IMG/VR virus record: IMGVR_UViG_3300009597_000020
Span: 1-48,555 of that record
Source: a virus
Length of the DNA: 48,555 nucleotides
Reading direction: 5' to 3' (one strand)
Part shown: piece after piece, positions 32,718 to 41,350 of the stretch
How positions within the stretch are numbered: the stretch's first letter is position 1
Layout: each line of letters starts with the position of its first letter
Made by a program: the position numbers and the translations under genes
The notes under the pieces: model-generated
Database searches by the model: none
What the model was told of the DNA's origin: nothing
What the model saw: only the letters and a program-made list of their open reading frames with translations

Positions 32718-35122
32718 CCTGCTCCTGTCGCTGTTACAGTCCCACCAACGCCATTCTTAGGTTGAGTTATCGTTACCAAACAAGTATTACTATTGTATTG
32801 TAAAGTCGTTACCCAATTTGTACCACTTGACACGGTTGCAGGAGCAGTACTAATTAAATTTGCACCTTTTGCACTAGCAAAATAAGTCACACTAAACCAA
32901 TCCTCTAGTGCTGCTGAATTAGGAGTAATTTCTAATCTCCATCCTCCAGGCTCATGAGGTGCCGTTGCTGGATCAGAAGCTATGTAATTATCGACAGGCC
33001 CAGTACCCTCAGCAGCAGTACATTGCTCGGAGCCATAGTAGCCACATTGATCATAGTTAGTAGCTCCAATCCTGAATTCAAAACCAGCACCACCAACTTT
33101 AGTAATTGTGTGTGCCGCAGGGAGAGTGACATAACAATTTAGTTCACCATCATACTGATAAGTACTGATACTAGGATCATGTGTCAACAAAGCAGCCCAC
33201 TTCTGGGGCCATAAATCTGGAAACGGCTTACTAGTTATCAAATCGTCTCTTAGAATTGTGCAATGACTAGCAGTAACAGAAGGCTCATTGACACTATGAA
33301 GTAAACTAGTTTTCACAAATGTCGAGTTTGATGATACAACATGATCCTGAATGTGAATAATTGCAGCAGTCCCAACAGGTATAAATGTAAAGGTCCTTAC
33401 TGCATTCTTAACCCTGTAGCTCCTATTAATTGTATTCGCTTGTCGAACCTGAAAATCCCCAGAGTGCACACCGTGACTCCAAGTATTATTGTAGGCTGCC
33501 GTAATATCACAAGCAAGATATGAGTAAGAAGCCCCAGGACTATAAGCTATCATTCTACCCTGATGGTACCATTCCCAACCTCGATGATGCTGCGAAGGAT
33601 CTAATGGGCTTCCTTGATAAGTACTTGTTGGCGCAATATTGCTCAAATCGCTGCCAACACGCCGTTGACCACCATCATTAGGCATTGCAGCAGTAAAGTC
33701 CATTCCATCTGCACCACGAAATGTATAAAGCTCTCCAACATATACATCACTAGGATCATTAACTAATAGAGTATTCTTACTAATTGCCTGTAATCCATAC
33801 GCTTGCCAATGTGGTGAATTACTACCAGGACGATAACTACCTCCTGCAATAGCCAACGCACCACGATTAAATATTGTAAATGCCCCTGCATTAGCTAAAG
33901 GATGCGACCAATAATTATTCCCACCACAAGCGACAGTCATATGGGTATCGTCTTCAGTCCAGCCAGTTTTTAGTATAGTAGTGTCCATTCCTGGAAAGTG
34001 CTTAACTTTTGCTAGTGTCGATCTGTCGGTTGCTGTTAGACTTGAACTATCAGGAGTAAACCAAGGCCACGTAGAAGGCTCATAACCATCAGGAGCAGCA
34101 TTGTTCCAGTTTGATAGCCTCGACCAGCCGCGCAACACAGTATCATTATAAATCGCTGCTAGTCCGTCTAATGAACCTAAATAAGCACCCGCACCAGGAC
34201 CATCATATTCTTGTGTATAATAAGGGCGTGCGATAGCTTGGAGATTATCAAGATTCATATCAGGGCGAGTCTGATACATATTTTGATATGCCCAGTTCTT
34301 CAGCCAAGGCTCATCAGTTGTAAAATAAGCAGTACCACGACCTGAAGCATTGGCCCAGGCTAACGTCGAAGTAACGTACCAAGATTTTAGGCCCAAAACT
34401 TGATTAGTGTACTCTTCAGCTTCTGGCCACATTCCTCCGCACCTTGGAGAATCTGTTATAGAAGCAGTGGAACAGCCAAAAACTTGCTTCCATGCTGGAA
34501 TAAGCATGTTAAACCATACATCTAAAGACCAACGTAAATGAGGCAGAGAAGTCGCCGCATCATCAGGGTAAATTGCCAAGGCAGCAACTAAGTGGATCAT
34601 CTGACGAAACCCAGTGATATAAAACTGATCATTATAAGGACTTGATCCTGTATAATTCCCCTCAAAATACGTCATCATTGTATAAAGAGCAGTTCGACAG
34701 TTTGTGCGCGTCGTGCCATCAAGATCGTTATAAATCCAATCGTAGCCTAAAGCGACTCCCATTGACGCAAGCCAACTACCTTCAACCTCATAATCCCAAC
34801 CTCCATTTAGCTCGTTCATCGTTTCTTTGATTTTAACGAGCCAGGCTGCATTATTAGGGCCTGCATTTTGCTTGTCTGCTAAGTATGCCGTTAAAAGATA
34901 ACGCCAATTGATTAATGTCCCTGGGGCATCAGCATCCCAATTATTCGCGGCATCGGCATAACGAGTAATCATTGTTCCTGAATTGTAAATAGTATTCAGG
35001 AATAGCGTTGTTGGAGATCCTAGTCTTGGGTGAGTCGTGACATAGGTACTCGGCAAAGTAGGAGCATGATCTCCTACGGCTGCTAGTAATGGGATAGAAG
35101 CTAAGAACAAAACTAATCTCAT
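32699..35122 (-). CDS. Secreted heparinase II/III-like polysaccharide lyase
   Basis: 807 residues. Residues 1-16 (RLVLFLASIPLLAAVG) form a Sec signal peptide. The N-terminal half is helical, with LGYDWIYNDLDGTTRTN, as in alpha/alpha-toroid lyases. Residues about 375-430 (FPGMDTTILKTGWTEDDTHMTVACGG and NYWSHPLANAGAFTIF) and SKNTLLVNDPSD resemble the heparinase II/III catalytic and beta-sandwich region. A C-terminal beta domain follows. It probably cleaves acidic polysaccharides by beta-elimination. As a capsule or biofilm depolymerase it would help phage spread; but the signal peptide means it is exported from the infected cell. Family assignment is from recognised patterns, not an alignment. 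Confidence 0.65.
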   Translation of the reverse strand: MRLVLFLASIPLLAAVGDHAPTLPSTYVTTHPRLGSPTTLFLNTIYNSGTMITRYADAANNWDADAPGTLINWRYLLTAYLADKQNAGPNNAAWLVKIKETMNELNGGWDYEVEGSWLASMGVALGYDWIYNDLDGTTRTNCRTALYTMMTYFEGNYTGSSPYNDQFYITGFRQMIHLVAALAIYPDDAATSLPHLRWSLDVWFNMLIPAWKQVFGCSTASITDSPRCGGMWPEAEEYTNQVLGLKSWYVTSTLAWANASGRGTAYFTTDEPWLKNWAYQNMYQTRPDMNLDNLQAIARPYYTQEYDGPGAGAYLGSLDGLAAIYNDTVLRGWSRLSNWNNAAPDGYEPSTWPWFTPDSSSLTATDRSTLAKVKHFPGMDTTILKTGWTEDDTHMTVACGGNNYWSHPLANAGAFTIFNRGALAIAGGSYRPGSNSPHWQAYGLQAISKNTLLVNDPSDVYVGELYTFRGADGMDFTAAMPNDGGQRRVGSDLSNIAPTSTYQGSPLDPSQHHRGWEWYHQGRMIAYSPGASYSYLACDITAAYNNTWSHGVHSGDFQVRQANTINRSYRVKNAVRTFTFIPVGTAAIIHIQDHVVSSNSTFVKTSLLHSVNEPSVTASHCTILRDDLITSKPFPDLWPQKWAALLTHDPSISTYQYDGELNCYVTLPAAHTITKVGGAGFEFRIGATNYDQCGYYGSEQCTAAEGTGPVDNYIASDPATAPHEPGGWRLEITPNSAALEDWFSVTYFASAKGANLISTAPATVSSGTNWVTTLQYNSNTCLVTITQPKNGVGGTVTATGAGCATVI

Positions 35123-35886
35123 TGCAATGTCGCCCCAATAATATTGGTGTACCCAGTCCCAGTGATCGCCATATCAGGAGTATACATATTCCCAGTACAT
35201 CCACTTGCACAAATCAAATATTCCATATACAAAGATCCAGGTGTTCCATCTGTGCCACTTGCTGCTGTCCCTCCCATTGGGATTGTAAAGCCAGAGCCAG
35301 CAGCCGCTGTATCTGCAAAATAGTAGTTAGATACAATACCCACTACTACTTCTGGCGATGTTGATGGTGTCATACTACCGCTACATACAATTGTTGCTCC
35401 TGATCCGGTCCCCGAACAGGTTTGATCCAGGGAGCTAACGACAGTGAATTGCATCGCGCCCATCCCAGCTGTACTCCATCCAGTGGAACTCGCTGTGATG
35501 ATGTACGAATTGCTAGTAGCCCCCGCGATACCGAAGGCACGATACACGATAGTACATTGGAATGCCTGAGCAACCGAACTTCCGATTTGAGTGAATGTGT
35601 CTCCACTTGGACTTCCACCAGCCGTACTTGCCAATGTTGGCGTAGGAACGGAACATCCGGCTCCAGTTGAATAGGAAACAAGGACTACTAATGCATTCCC
35701 TGCTGTAGTATTAAATCCAGTCAATGTGAAATCAGTAACGAGAACAGCCCCAGTAAGAGATGTCGCATTCACGAAAGCAGGAGACGCACCGCCAGCCGTA
35801 GATGCGCGTCCAGGGCCTGGGAATGGAATCTGTGCGGAAAATAATCCGTGCCAGAAGAGTAGAACAATCTGAATGAAGCTCAACAT
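35119..35886 (-). CDS. Secreted Ig/beta-sandwich-like protein
   Basis: 255 residues. Residues 1-18 (LSFIQIVLLFWHGLFSAQ) are a probable signal peptide. A proline/glycine linker follows, then a Ser/Thr/Gly-rich beta protein (NALVVLVSYSTGAG, SNSYIITASSTGWS, SPEVVVGIVSNYYFAD). Similar compositions occur in bacterial cell-surface beta-sandwich proteins. Cysteine pairs in CSVPTP, CSGTGSG and CASGC suggest disulfides, which agrees with a periplasmic or extracellular fate. ATGA-coupled to the lyase. Confidence 0.6.
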   Translation of the reverse strand: MLSFIQIVLLFWHGLFSAQIPFPGPGRASTAGGASPAFVNATSLTGAVLVTDFTLTGFNTTAGNALVVLVSYSTGAGCSVPTPTLASTAGGSPSGDTFTQIGSSVAQAFQCTIVYRAFGIAGATSNSYIITASSTGWSTAGMGAMQFTVVSSLDQTCSGTGSGATIVCSGSMTPSTSPEVVVGIVSNYYFADTAAAGSGFTIPMGGTAASGTDGTPGSLYMEYLICASGCTGNMYTPDMAITGTGYTNIIGATLQ

Positions 35887-36929
35887 TATCTAACCACTCT
35901 CCAATTAAGAGTGACTGCCCCAGGAGTAATACTAGAGCCACTTGGATTACAAACTTTAATGTTCAGTGTGTTAGAAGTCAACCAAGTATAAATTGCTAAT
36001 CCTCCAGTAGTTTCTGGAGCATAACCAACCACAGCAGTAATATCAGCATTAGGTGTAATAACTACTACATCAGTTGTAGCTGCTCCTGTAGCAGTGTCCG
36101 TCATTGTATCACATGCTTCAGATGCTATTGCATCAGTATCTAATGCTTTTGCGCCAGATGCAATAGTTAACGTACAAGTCGGGCATTCAGTACCAGTTAC
36201 TAATCCAAATGATTCTGTAGCAACTACTCCAGATACAGCAACTTTAACTACTCCAGCGACGCCAATAGTACCGGGTTTAATTCTCCGATATGAAGTAATC
36301 GCCGCCGGGGCGATTTCCTGGATACCATCAGCACTCTGACCAGCAGGAGCAGTCCCCTCATGATAAATGATACAACTAGCAGTCCCATCACAAGTAGCAT
36401 CTGCCGCGCCACCTGTTGATAAACTTGCTGGAATAGTAACATTCCCTGAGTCATCAACGATTACACCACTATCCTGGAGAAGTAATCCAGTGACCCCATC
36501 ATAACGTGCTAACGCATTATCAGTTGCAGACCCAGGACCAACGACATCACCAGAACCAGTTGCAGCATTACCTAAAGTTGACTGCATCTGCATGTTTGTG
36601 CCGTCATAGTTCAAAACTACAACTTGACCGACACGAATATCATTATTTGCTAAGGTCGTTGTTATTCCACCAACGACTTTAACGATAGTTTTTGCTGCCA
36701 TCCCATTATAGCTAATCGTTGCTGCTCCAGTATTAGCAGTATTAGCTTTGAAGGAATAAATCGCACCTGTAACGTAAATTCCAGGTGCAGATGATAAGTT
36801 GCAAGCATACGAATCCGTCCCACCTGCATCAGCACAGTAAGTATTAGCTAATCCAATACGCTCTACTGCCGTGACGTTCTGACCAATTGCAGGAATCGTT
36901 AGTAATAAAAGTAAAAATAATTTTTTCAT
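35886..36929 (-). CDS. Tail-fibre-like protein carrying a signal peptide
   Basis: 347 residues. Residues 1-17 (KKLFLLLLLTIPAIGQ) form a textbook Sec signal peptide. The body carries two motifs I associate with phage tail fibres: YSFKANTANTGAATISYNG...VVVLNYDGTNMQM near 60-115, and GDVVGPGSATDNALARYDGVTG near 130-150, followed by a DDSGNVTIP repeat. The C-terminal half has TCDGTASCIIYHEG and other Cys pairs (CDTM, CPTC). A fibre with a signal peptide is unexpected because fibres assemble in the cytoplasm. ATGA-coupled to the preceding gene. Confidence 0.65.
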   Translation of the reverse strand: MKKLFLLLLLTIPAIGQNVTAVERIGLANTYCADAGGTDSYACNLSSAPGIYVTGAIYSFKANTANTGAATISYNGMAAKTIVKVVGGITTTLANNDIRVGQVVVLNYDGTNMQMQSTLGNAATGSGDVVGPGSATDNALARYDGVTGLLLQDSGVIVDDSGNVTIPASLSTGGAADATCDGTASCIIYHEGTAPAGQSADGIQEIAPAAITSYRRIKPGTIGVAGVVKVAVSGVVATESFGLVTGTECPTCTLTIASGAKALDTDAIASEACDTMTDTATGAATTDVVVITPNADITAVVGYAPETTGGLAIYTWLTSNTLNIKVCNPSGSSITPGAVTLNWRVVR

Positions 36930-37417
36930 ATTGTTTGTACCGTGGCCCCAAATGTTAGTGCCCCAAGATTAATTGGTGCCCCACTCATGTTTAAAAGTCT
37001 CACAGTTATAGTATCAGCAGCAGAGACAAACATCATTCCAAGTAATCCAGCAGTAAGAGCTGAAGGCCATGCAGGATTAACTGACATTCCTGCTACTGCC
37101 CCAACTAATGCAAATGTCAACTCATCCATCAAACCGTCTTGAATCTCAGCAAAGTTCAATGACGCTGATCCTGAAATTCCAGCAGAAACTATAGGATTCG
37201 CAGGATCAGTCGCATCGACAGTAATACCATCACCCGCAACAACTGCATCGACTTGGCCAGAACCTCCAGTGGCAATTAATGTCCAAGCTCCAGTGACATC
37301 ATCAGTATAATACAAATCACCAGTAAGGAAATCTATTGCAAACTTATGCCTTGATAATCCAGTAGGAACACCAAGATAGGCCTGAACATTTGTTGGGTCA
37401 AGAACTAGAGTAGCCAT
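36926..37417 (-). CDS. Tail-fibre-associated beta protein, no signal peptide
   Basis: 163 residues. The opening is LVLDPTNVQAYLGVPTGLSRHKFAIDFLTGDLYYTDD, followed by a Gly-rich turn and VAGDGITVDATDPANPIVS, a motif common in phage fibre proteins. No signal peptide. Its last base pairs overlap the signal-peptide fibre gene by ATGA, making a fibre-gene pair. Likely a fibre or fibre-base component; inferred. Confidence 0.55.
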   Translation of the reverse strand: MATLVLDPTNVQAYLGVPTGLSRHKFAIDFLTGDLYYTDDVTGAWTLIATGGSGQVDAVVAGDGITVDATDPANPIVSAGISGSASLNFAEIQDGLMDELTFALVGAVAGMSVNPAWPSALTAGLLGMMFVSAADTITVRLLNMSGAPINLGALTFGATVQTI

Positions 37418-37767
37418 TAGATTGACTCCACATTAATCGTATAAGGCATTGATGCTGCCGAGCCTTTGACGTAGTAATCTTTTAAGCAGATTGAGTTTCT
37501 TGACGAACGACTAATAAAAGGATCAGCAGTCGCAAGCATCGTGAATCCGCCAGTTAATTTCCAGTCGCTTACAGTAATAGTATCAGTTCCCGTTGCCTGA
37601 GACTTAATCTGAAGCTCGCAAACTCGATCAGTTTGGATTGCATTATTCTTAACAGCAGTAATAAGAATTTCACCAAGCCTATTAATGAATCCTCCAGCAA
37701 TCAAGGAGTCCCAAATAGAATGAAAATCAGTATCCGCTGGCAATGTAATAGTGTACGTTGCGTGCAT
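37417..37767 (-). CDS. Small hypothetical virion protein after portal
   Basis: 116 residues, beta-rich by eye, starting HATYTITLPADTDFHSIWDSL. No signal peptide or zinc motif. Shares a single base with both neighbours at start and stop. It is the first gene after the portal; possibly a minor head or fibre component. No family recognised. Confidence 0.55.
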   Translation of the reverse strand: MHATYTITLPADTDFHSIWDSLIAGGFINRLGEILITAVKNNAIQTDRVCELQIKSQATGTDTITVSDWKLTGGFTMLATADPFISRSSRNSICLKDYYVKGSAASMPYTINVESI

Positions 37768-40013
37768 TATTGTTGTCCTTTCGGAGGTAGTGCTTGACCT
37801 TGTGGTTCAGCAGGAGCTATCATTGCCATTTGCTGAGCTTCAAGCTGAACATGCAATTGAAGATGCTGGAATAACAGACTATAGGCCATAGGATCAGTTT
37901 CTTTTAACATTAGTCCTAACTCCGACACCATATAATTTCTAACAGTCTCAGCATGAATTGCATTATCGTCTACGTCCTGTTCAGGCTCGATGAATAATTT
38001 TGTTGAAATCATTTCATTGATCTCACGCATTTGCTTAATGCGTTGATCTTCACCAGGCATCTTGAACTCAGTCATTCCAAATGCTTGACTTATCAATGAA
38101 CGATTAGGAGTATCAAATAGTGCAGCATTGATTTCTTCTGACTGTAATTGGAACAAGCTCATCAATAATGTCTGCTTTTGAGCCATGCTGATTGGGAATG
38201 ATTCATCACCTTCAGGCTCAACCTCACCAACCTTACCTGTCATTTCAGCGCGCTTGATCCAAACGTTAGCGTAACCACTCTTGGACTGTGAATCTTTCTG
38301 AGTGAACTTTTCATCCTCGACTAAATTCTCTGCATAAAGTCTTACTGACTTTTGCATTAAGTTGCACCAGAAGAAGTTTAGAAGGGACCAAATGATGCTC
38401 AACCTTTGAAGAGCCATTTGACGGCTCATGTTGTATTCTGATGCCGTCCTTGAGTTACCCTCACCAGGTCCGCCATAAATTGATGGGAACGAGCCAACTA
38501 CAAATTGACCATCATGATCTAAGTTCTGAACGAATACTGGCACTTCCTTGGATAATGTCGCTCTATCCTGAGTATAGAACGAATTCGCTAGATTCTCCCC
38601 AGGCGCGCGTTTGGCGGGATAAATCGTCCCAGGTCGCGCTTCATGTTTCCCGTATACGTCAAAGTTAAGAGTCTTAGGATCAGCAAAACCTGAGGGAATT
38701 CCACTTTCAATTGTTTCTAAGGTTAGATTAGTAGTTACGTTCCTCATCTCCTGAACTGGAGCTAACGGCTGTCCTATTGGATCAGAGTGAATGTAACGAC
38801 TTAGGCCAGCTTGCCCAACAGTCCAATAGGTGTCCATGTTCTCATCACGAGACTCAATGTAAGTACGGCCAATTAGACAAACGTAACAACCTTCAGGGAA
38901 TAATGCTTTTAGTTCATTTGCTTCTTTTTCTTGTGATTCGGGCAAGTCATCGAATACACAAGGACGGAACCAAACTCGCTTCAATGTTGCTAAGTACCGA
39001 TCGCCGTCCATGTTGTAAGAATAGGCACTAGGGCTACGACCAATTCGCTCATAAGATCCAGCATCTTCTGAACCATCGTTGTCAATTTTTTGAGCTAGAT
39101 CGTAATCGAACTTACCATCCTTATTGCAGAAGATTGATTTCAGGAATGATTTAGGCTGATCGAGTGCAAGAATTAAAGAAGGAAAGTCTTTCTGCTCGCG
39201 CGCGTAATAAGAAACCTTAACGTTCAACGGACCAAAAATGTCAATCTTCACGCGCATCTTTGGAGCAGTTTTGAATCCGTCCAATATCGGAGACGATTGC
39301 ATCGGTATTTCTTGCGGAGGCATTCCTTGAGCTTCGTCACCTTGCGCGCACTGAGGACAATTCATCTGTCCAGGTAATTCATTAGAATCCAAAAGACCAG
39401 GATCACTCCCGCCGTTATTAATGTCAGCTTCGCCATTAGGAACATAACCGCATTCAGGACACTGTAGTCCATCCTTATATTGGGGTATCTGAAGGTTACC
39501 AAAAGCCTTATCAAACTTGGGCGCGTGATAAGCGAATACTGAGCCTTGATTCCATAGCATTAATAAGGCTTGCAAAAGGACGCGCTTACCTTGATTATGA
39601 CGTGTAATTAAATCGGCAATCTTGTTGTAAGTTTTGCTTGTCTCACAATCTTCAACTGAATCAGCATCATCAGGGGGAAACCTGACCGCTGGAATCTGGG
39701 CGGACAAAGCAGCAATAATAGCTTCACCATGAGCTTTGTAAATGTTGATAACGTAGTCGTAGAAGGGCTGGTTGCTGTTTTCATCGTCTTCACCATTGAA
39801 GAATGATGTTTCTATTGGTGCCATCCAATCTTGATTAGCTTCAGACCAGAAGATAAATTGAATGCCGTGCCAGAATCTTTCGAGCTTTTTCCACTGCATG
39901 ATCTGGCGCTTACGAACCCAAGAATTCTCCTGCTCATGCTTATGCACAAGATCAATGAGAATGTCCTGAAGATTCTCAGGGAGGGATTCGTTATTCTTAC
40001 CGTAGTTTTTCAT
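37767..40013 (-). CDS. Portal protein with internal zinc ribbon
   Basis: 748 residues, the expected place and size for a podovirus-type portal. The N-terminus (VRKRQIMQWKKLERFWHGIQFIFW) is typical of P22-like portals. A loop around 165-225 has CPECGY and CPQC pairs that form a zinc ribbon, unusual in portals. The C-terminal third is helical with Gln-rich tail (LQLHVQLEAQQMAM). The ring drives DNA packaging and ejection. No Shine-Dalgarno precedes the ATG, and the 50 bases upstream form a long hairpin. Confidence 0.75.
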   Translation of the reverse strand: MKNYGKNNESLPENLQDILIDLVHKHEQENSWVRKRQIMQWKKLERFWHGIQFIFWSEANQDWMAPIETSFFNGEDDENSNQPFYDYVINIYKAHGEAIIAALSAQIPAVRFPPDDADSVEDCETSKTYNKIADLITRHNQGKRVLLQALLMLWNQGSVFAYHAPKFDKAFGNLQIPQYKDGLQCPECGYVPNGEADINNGGSDPGLLDSNELPGQMNCPQCAQGDEAQGMPPQEIPMQSSPILDGFKTAPKMRVKIDIFGPLNVKVSYYAREQKDFPSLILALDQPKSFLKSIFCNKDGKFDYDLAQKIDNDGSEDAGSYERIGRSPSAYSYNMDGDRYLATLKRVWFRPCVFDDLPESQEKEANELKALFPEGCYVCLIGRTYIESRDENMDTYWTVGQAGLSRYIHSDPIGQPLAPVQEMRNVTTNLTLETIESGIPSGFADPKTLNFDVYGKHEARPGTIYPAKRAPGENLANSFYTQDRATLSKEVPVFVQNLDHDGQFVVGSFPSIYGGPGEGNSRTASEYNMSRQMALQRLSIIWSLLNFFWCNLMQKSVRLYAENLVEDEKFTQKDSQSKSGYANVWIKRAEMTGKVGEVEPEGDESFPISMAQKQTLLMSLFQLQSEEINAALFDTPNRSLISQAFGMTEFKMPGEDQRIKQMREINEMISTKLFIEPEQDVDDNAIHAETVRNYMVSELGLMLKETDPMAYSLLFQHLQLHVQLEAQQMAMIAPAEPQGQALPPKGQQ

Positions 40014-40019
40014 TTTATT

Positions 40020-40063
40020 AATGAGGGTAATGAGAAGCCGACTAGAAACTCACTACCCTCATT
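40020..40063 (-). promoter_or_regulatory. Long hairpin just upstream of the portal start
   Basis: Bases 40020-40029 pair perfectly with 40054-40063 (10 pairs). After one mismatch, 40031-40034 pair with 40049-40052. The loop is 14 bases. On the minus strand the 3' arm ends about seven bases before the portal ATG and no T-run follows, so it is unlikely to be a terminator. It may control portal translation or mRNA processing. Confidence 0.6.
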
Positions 40064-40082
40064 TCATCTTAGCTCGCGAATA

Positions 40083-40823
40083 CTAAGACAAAGGCTGTAC
40101 GTAAATTACCATGATGTCAATGATTCCAGCAGTCAATGCTGCAACTGTTGAAGTAATTGTTAATGTCCCTGCTGCACTCATGAATACCGGAACAGCATTA
40201 GTCGGAACTAGAGGAGTGATTCCAGAAGGTCCTCCAGTATTCAAGGTTGCAATTGCTGTTGATGCGACTAATGCTGTAGCCGAAGATCCGGCAGAAGTAC
40301 CTACTCCTACGGCTGTTGCTGTTGCAAGAGCAGTAGATACACGAATAACGCCACCAATAATAATAGCATTTTTAGGAATTGTATCCGATTGTGCAAGAGT
40401 AATCAATCCAGGCGCGCCACCACCGTCAACAGCGAAGGAATAACGACCGCGCGCGAAACGAACGCCATCGAGAATGACTTGACCTGAGTTGCCTGCAACA
40501 AGGCTAGTTCCAATATCAGTAATTGCATTTCCTGTTACTGAGCCAAGGAAAATAGTACCAACAGTTGGAAGAGTAGTAGAAGTACTACGATAGACATTAT
40601 AGCCAATCGCTCCGGACATTGCATTCCATTGAACTAAGATGCAATTGTTACGATCCAAAGCAGCAATAGCAGTAATTAGATTACTAATTGCTAATTCTGA
40701 GCGACCGGAAGGATAAATTGCCTGAATAAAGTAGTAGTATGCTGTAGCTCCACCAGCAGTACCAAAATACGTTGCGAGTACGCCTGTCGGGGCAGGAATC
40801 AGGACCGACATGTTAATTGCCAT
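40083..40823 (-). CDS. FN3-like N-terminal structural protein near portal
   Basis: 246 residues with AAAGGAG before the ATG. The first about 90 residues have an FN3-like pattern: ATAYYYFIQAIYPSGRSELAISN, then ILVQWNAMSGAIGYNVYRS. The remainder is Ala/Thr/Val-rich, beta-like (GGVIRVSTALATATAVGVGT). No signal peptide. Between TerL and portal, it may be a head decoration or fibre component. FN3-type domains on capsid proteins are known to bind surfaces weakly. Confidence 0.6.
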   Translation of the reverse strand: MAINMSVLIPAPTGVLATYFGTAGGATAYYYFIQAIYPSGRSELAISNLITAIAALDRNNCILVQWNAMSGAIGYNVYRSTSTTLPTVGTIFLGSVTGNAITDIGTSLVAGNSGQVILDGVRFARGRYSFAVDGGGAPGLITLAQSDTIPKNAIIIGGVIRVSTALATATAVGVGTSAGSSATALVASTAIATLNTGGPSGITPLVPTNAVPVFMSAAGTLTITSTVAALTAGIIDIMVIYVQPLS

Positions 40824-40884
40824 TTGTTTCTCCTTTGTTACTTGCTTTTATTGCATACTAATTAAGGATTGAGCAAGTGAAACC

Positions 40885-41025
40885 TTAATAAGTTTTACCT
40901 TTCTTCTTCATCATTGCTTTTGCAAAATTATTGCCTTTTTTTGGCTTTGAAACTTTTTCCTTAGACTTCACAACAGGAGATCCAGCAGCAGCCTCGAATA
41001 ATTTAAAGTTCATTTTACCTGACAT
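40885..41025 (-). CDS. 46-residue Lys-rich small protein
   Basis: ATG 41025 lies just inside the preceding gene's end. The product is dominated by Lys (SPVVKSKEKVSKPKKGNN, then KKKGKTY) and may bind DNA or act as a packaging accessory. No family recognised. The coupled start supports it. Confidence 0.5.
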   Translation of the reverse strand: MSGKMNFKLFEAAAGSPVVKSKEKVSKPKKGNNFAKAMMKKKGKTY

Positions 41026-41350
41026 CCTTATGTCTCTCCTTGATTATTGCCTGATCCTTACGTCGCATTTCAGCTTTTACACTATTCCAATTTCGTGCAC
41101 CATGAATTGGTTGATAGTCCTTCTGCTCATCAATTCCTATACTAGATATCGAGCCACCTGCAATAAATCCTGTTTTTGTGAATATCAAATCCTCAAGATA
41201 ATTAATCCGCTGTTGCCTCATATCACATTGATTAATTAGGAATGTATTATTAGCGTACATTACCTCACGATCTTTATTAGCCAAGTCAAAGACTAATTGA
41301 AAATCGCGCTCGTTTACGCCGCCAAGAAGAGAAATGAGCCAGTTTCTCAT
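41015..41350 (-). CDS. Hypothetical protein after TerL
   Basis: 111 residues, ATGA-coupled to TerL. Mostly helical (VFDLANKDREVMYANNTFL) with a Gly-Ser loop near the middle and a basic C-terminus. No motif. May be a packaging or portal accessory. Confidence 0.55.
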   Translation of the reverse strand: MRNWLISLLGGVNERDFQLVFDLANKDREVMYANNTFLINQCDMRQQRINYLEDLIFTKTGFIAGGSISSIGIDEQKDYQPIHGARNWNSVKAEMRRKDQAIIKERHKDVR

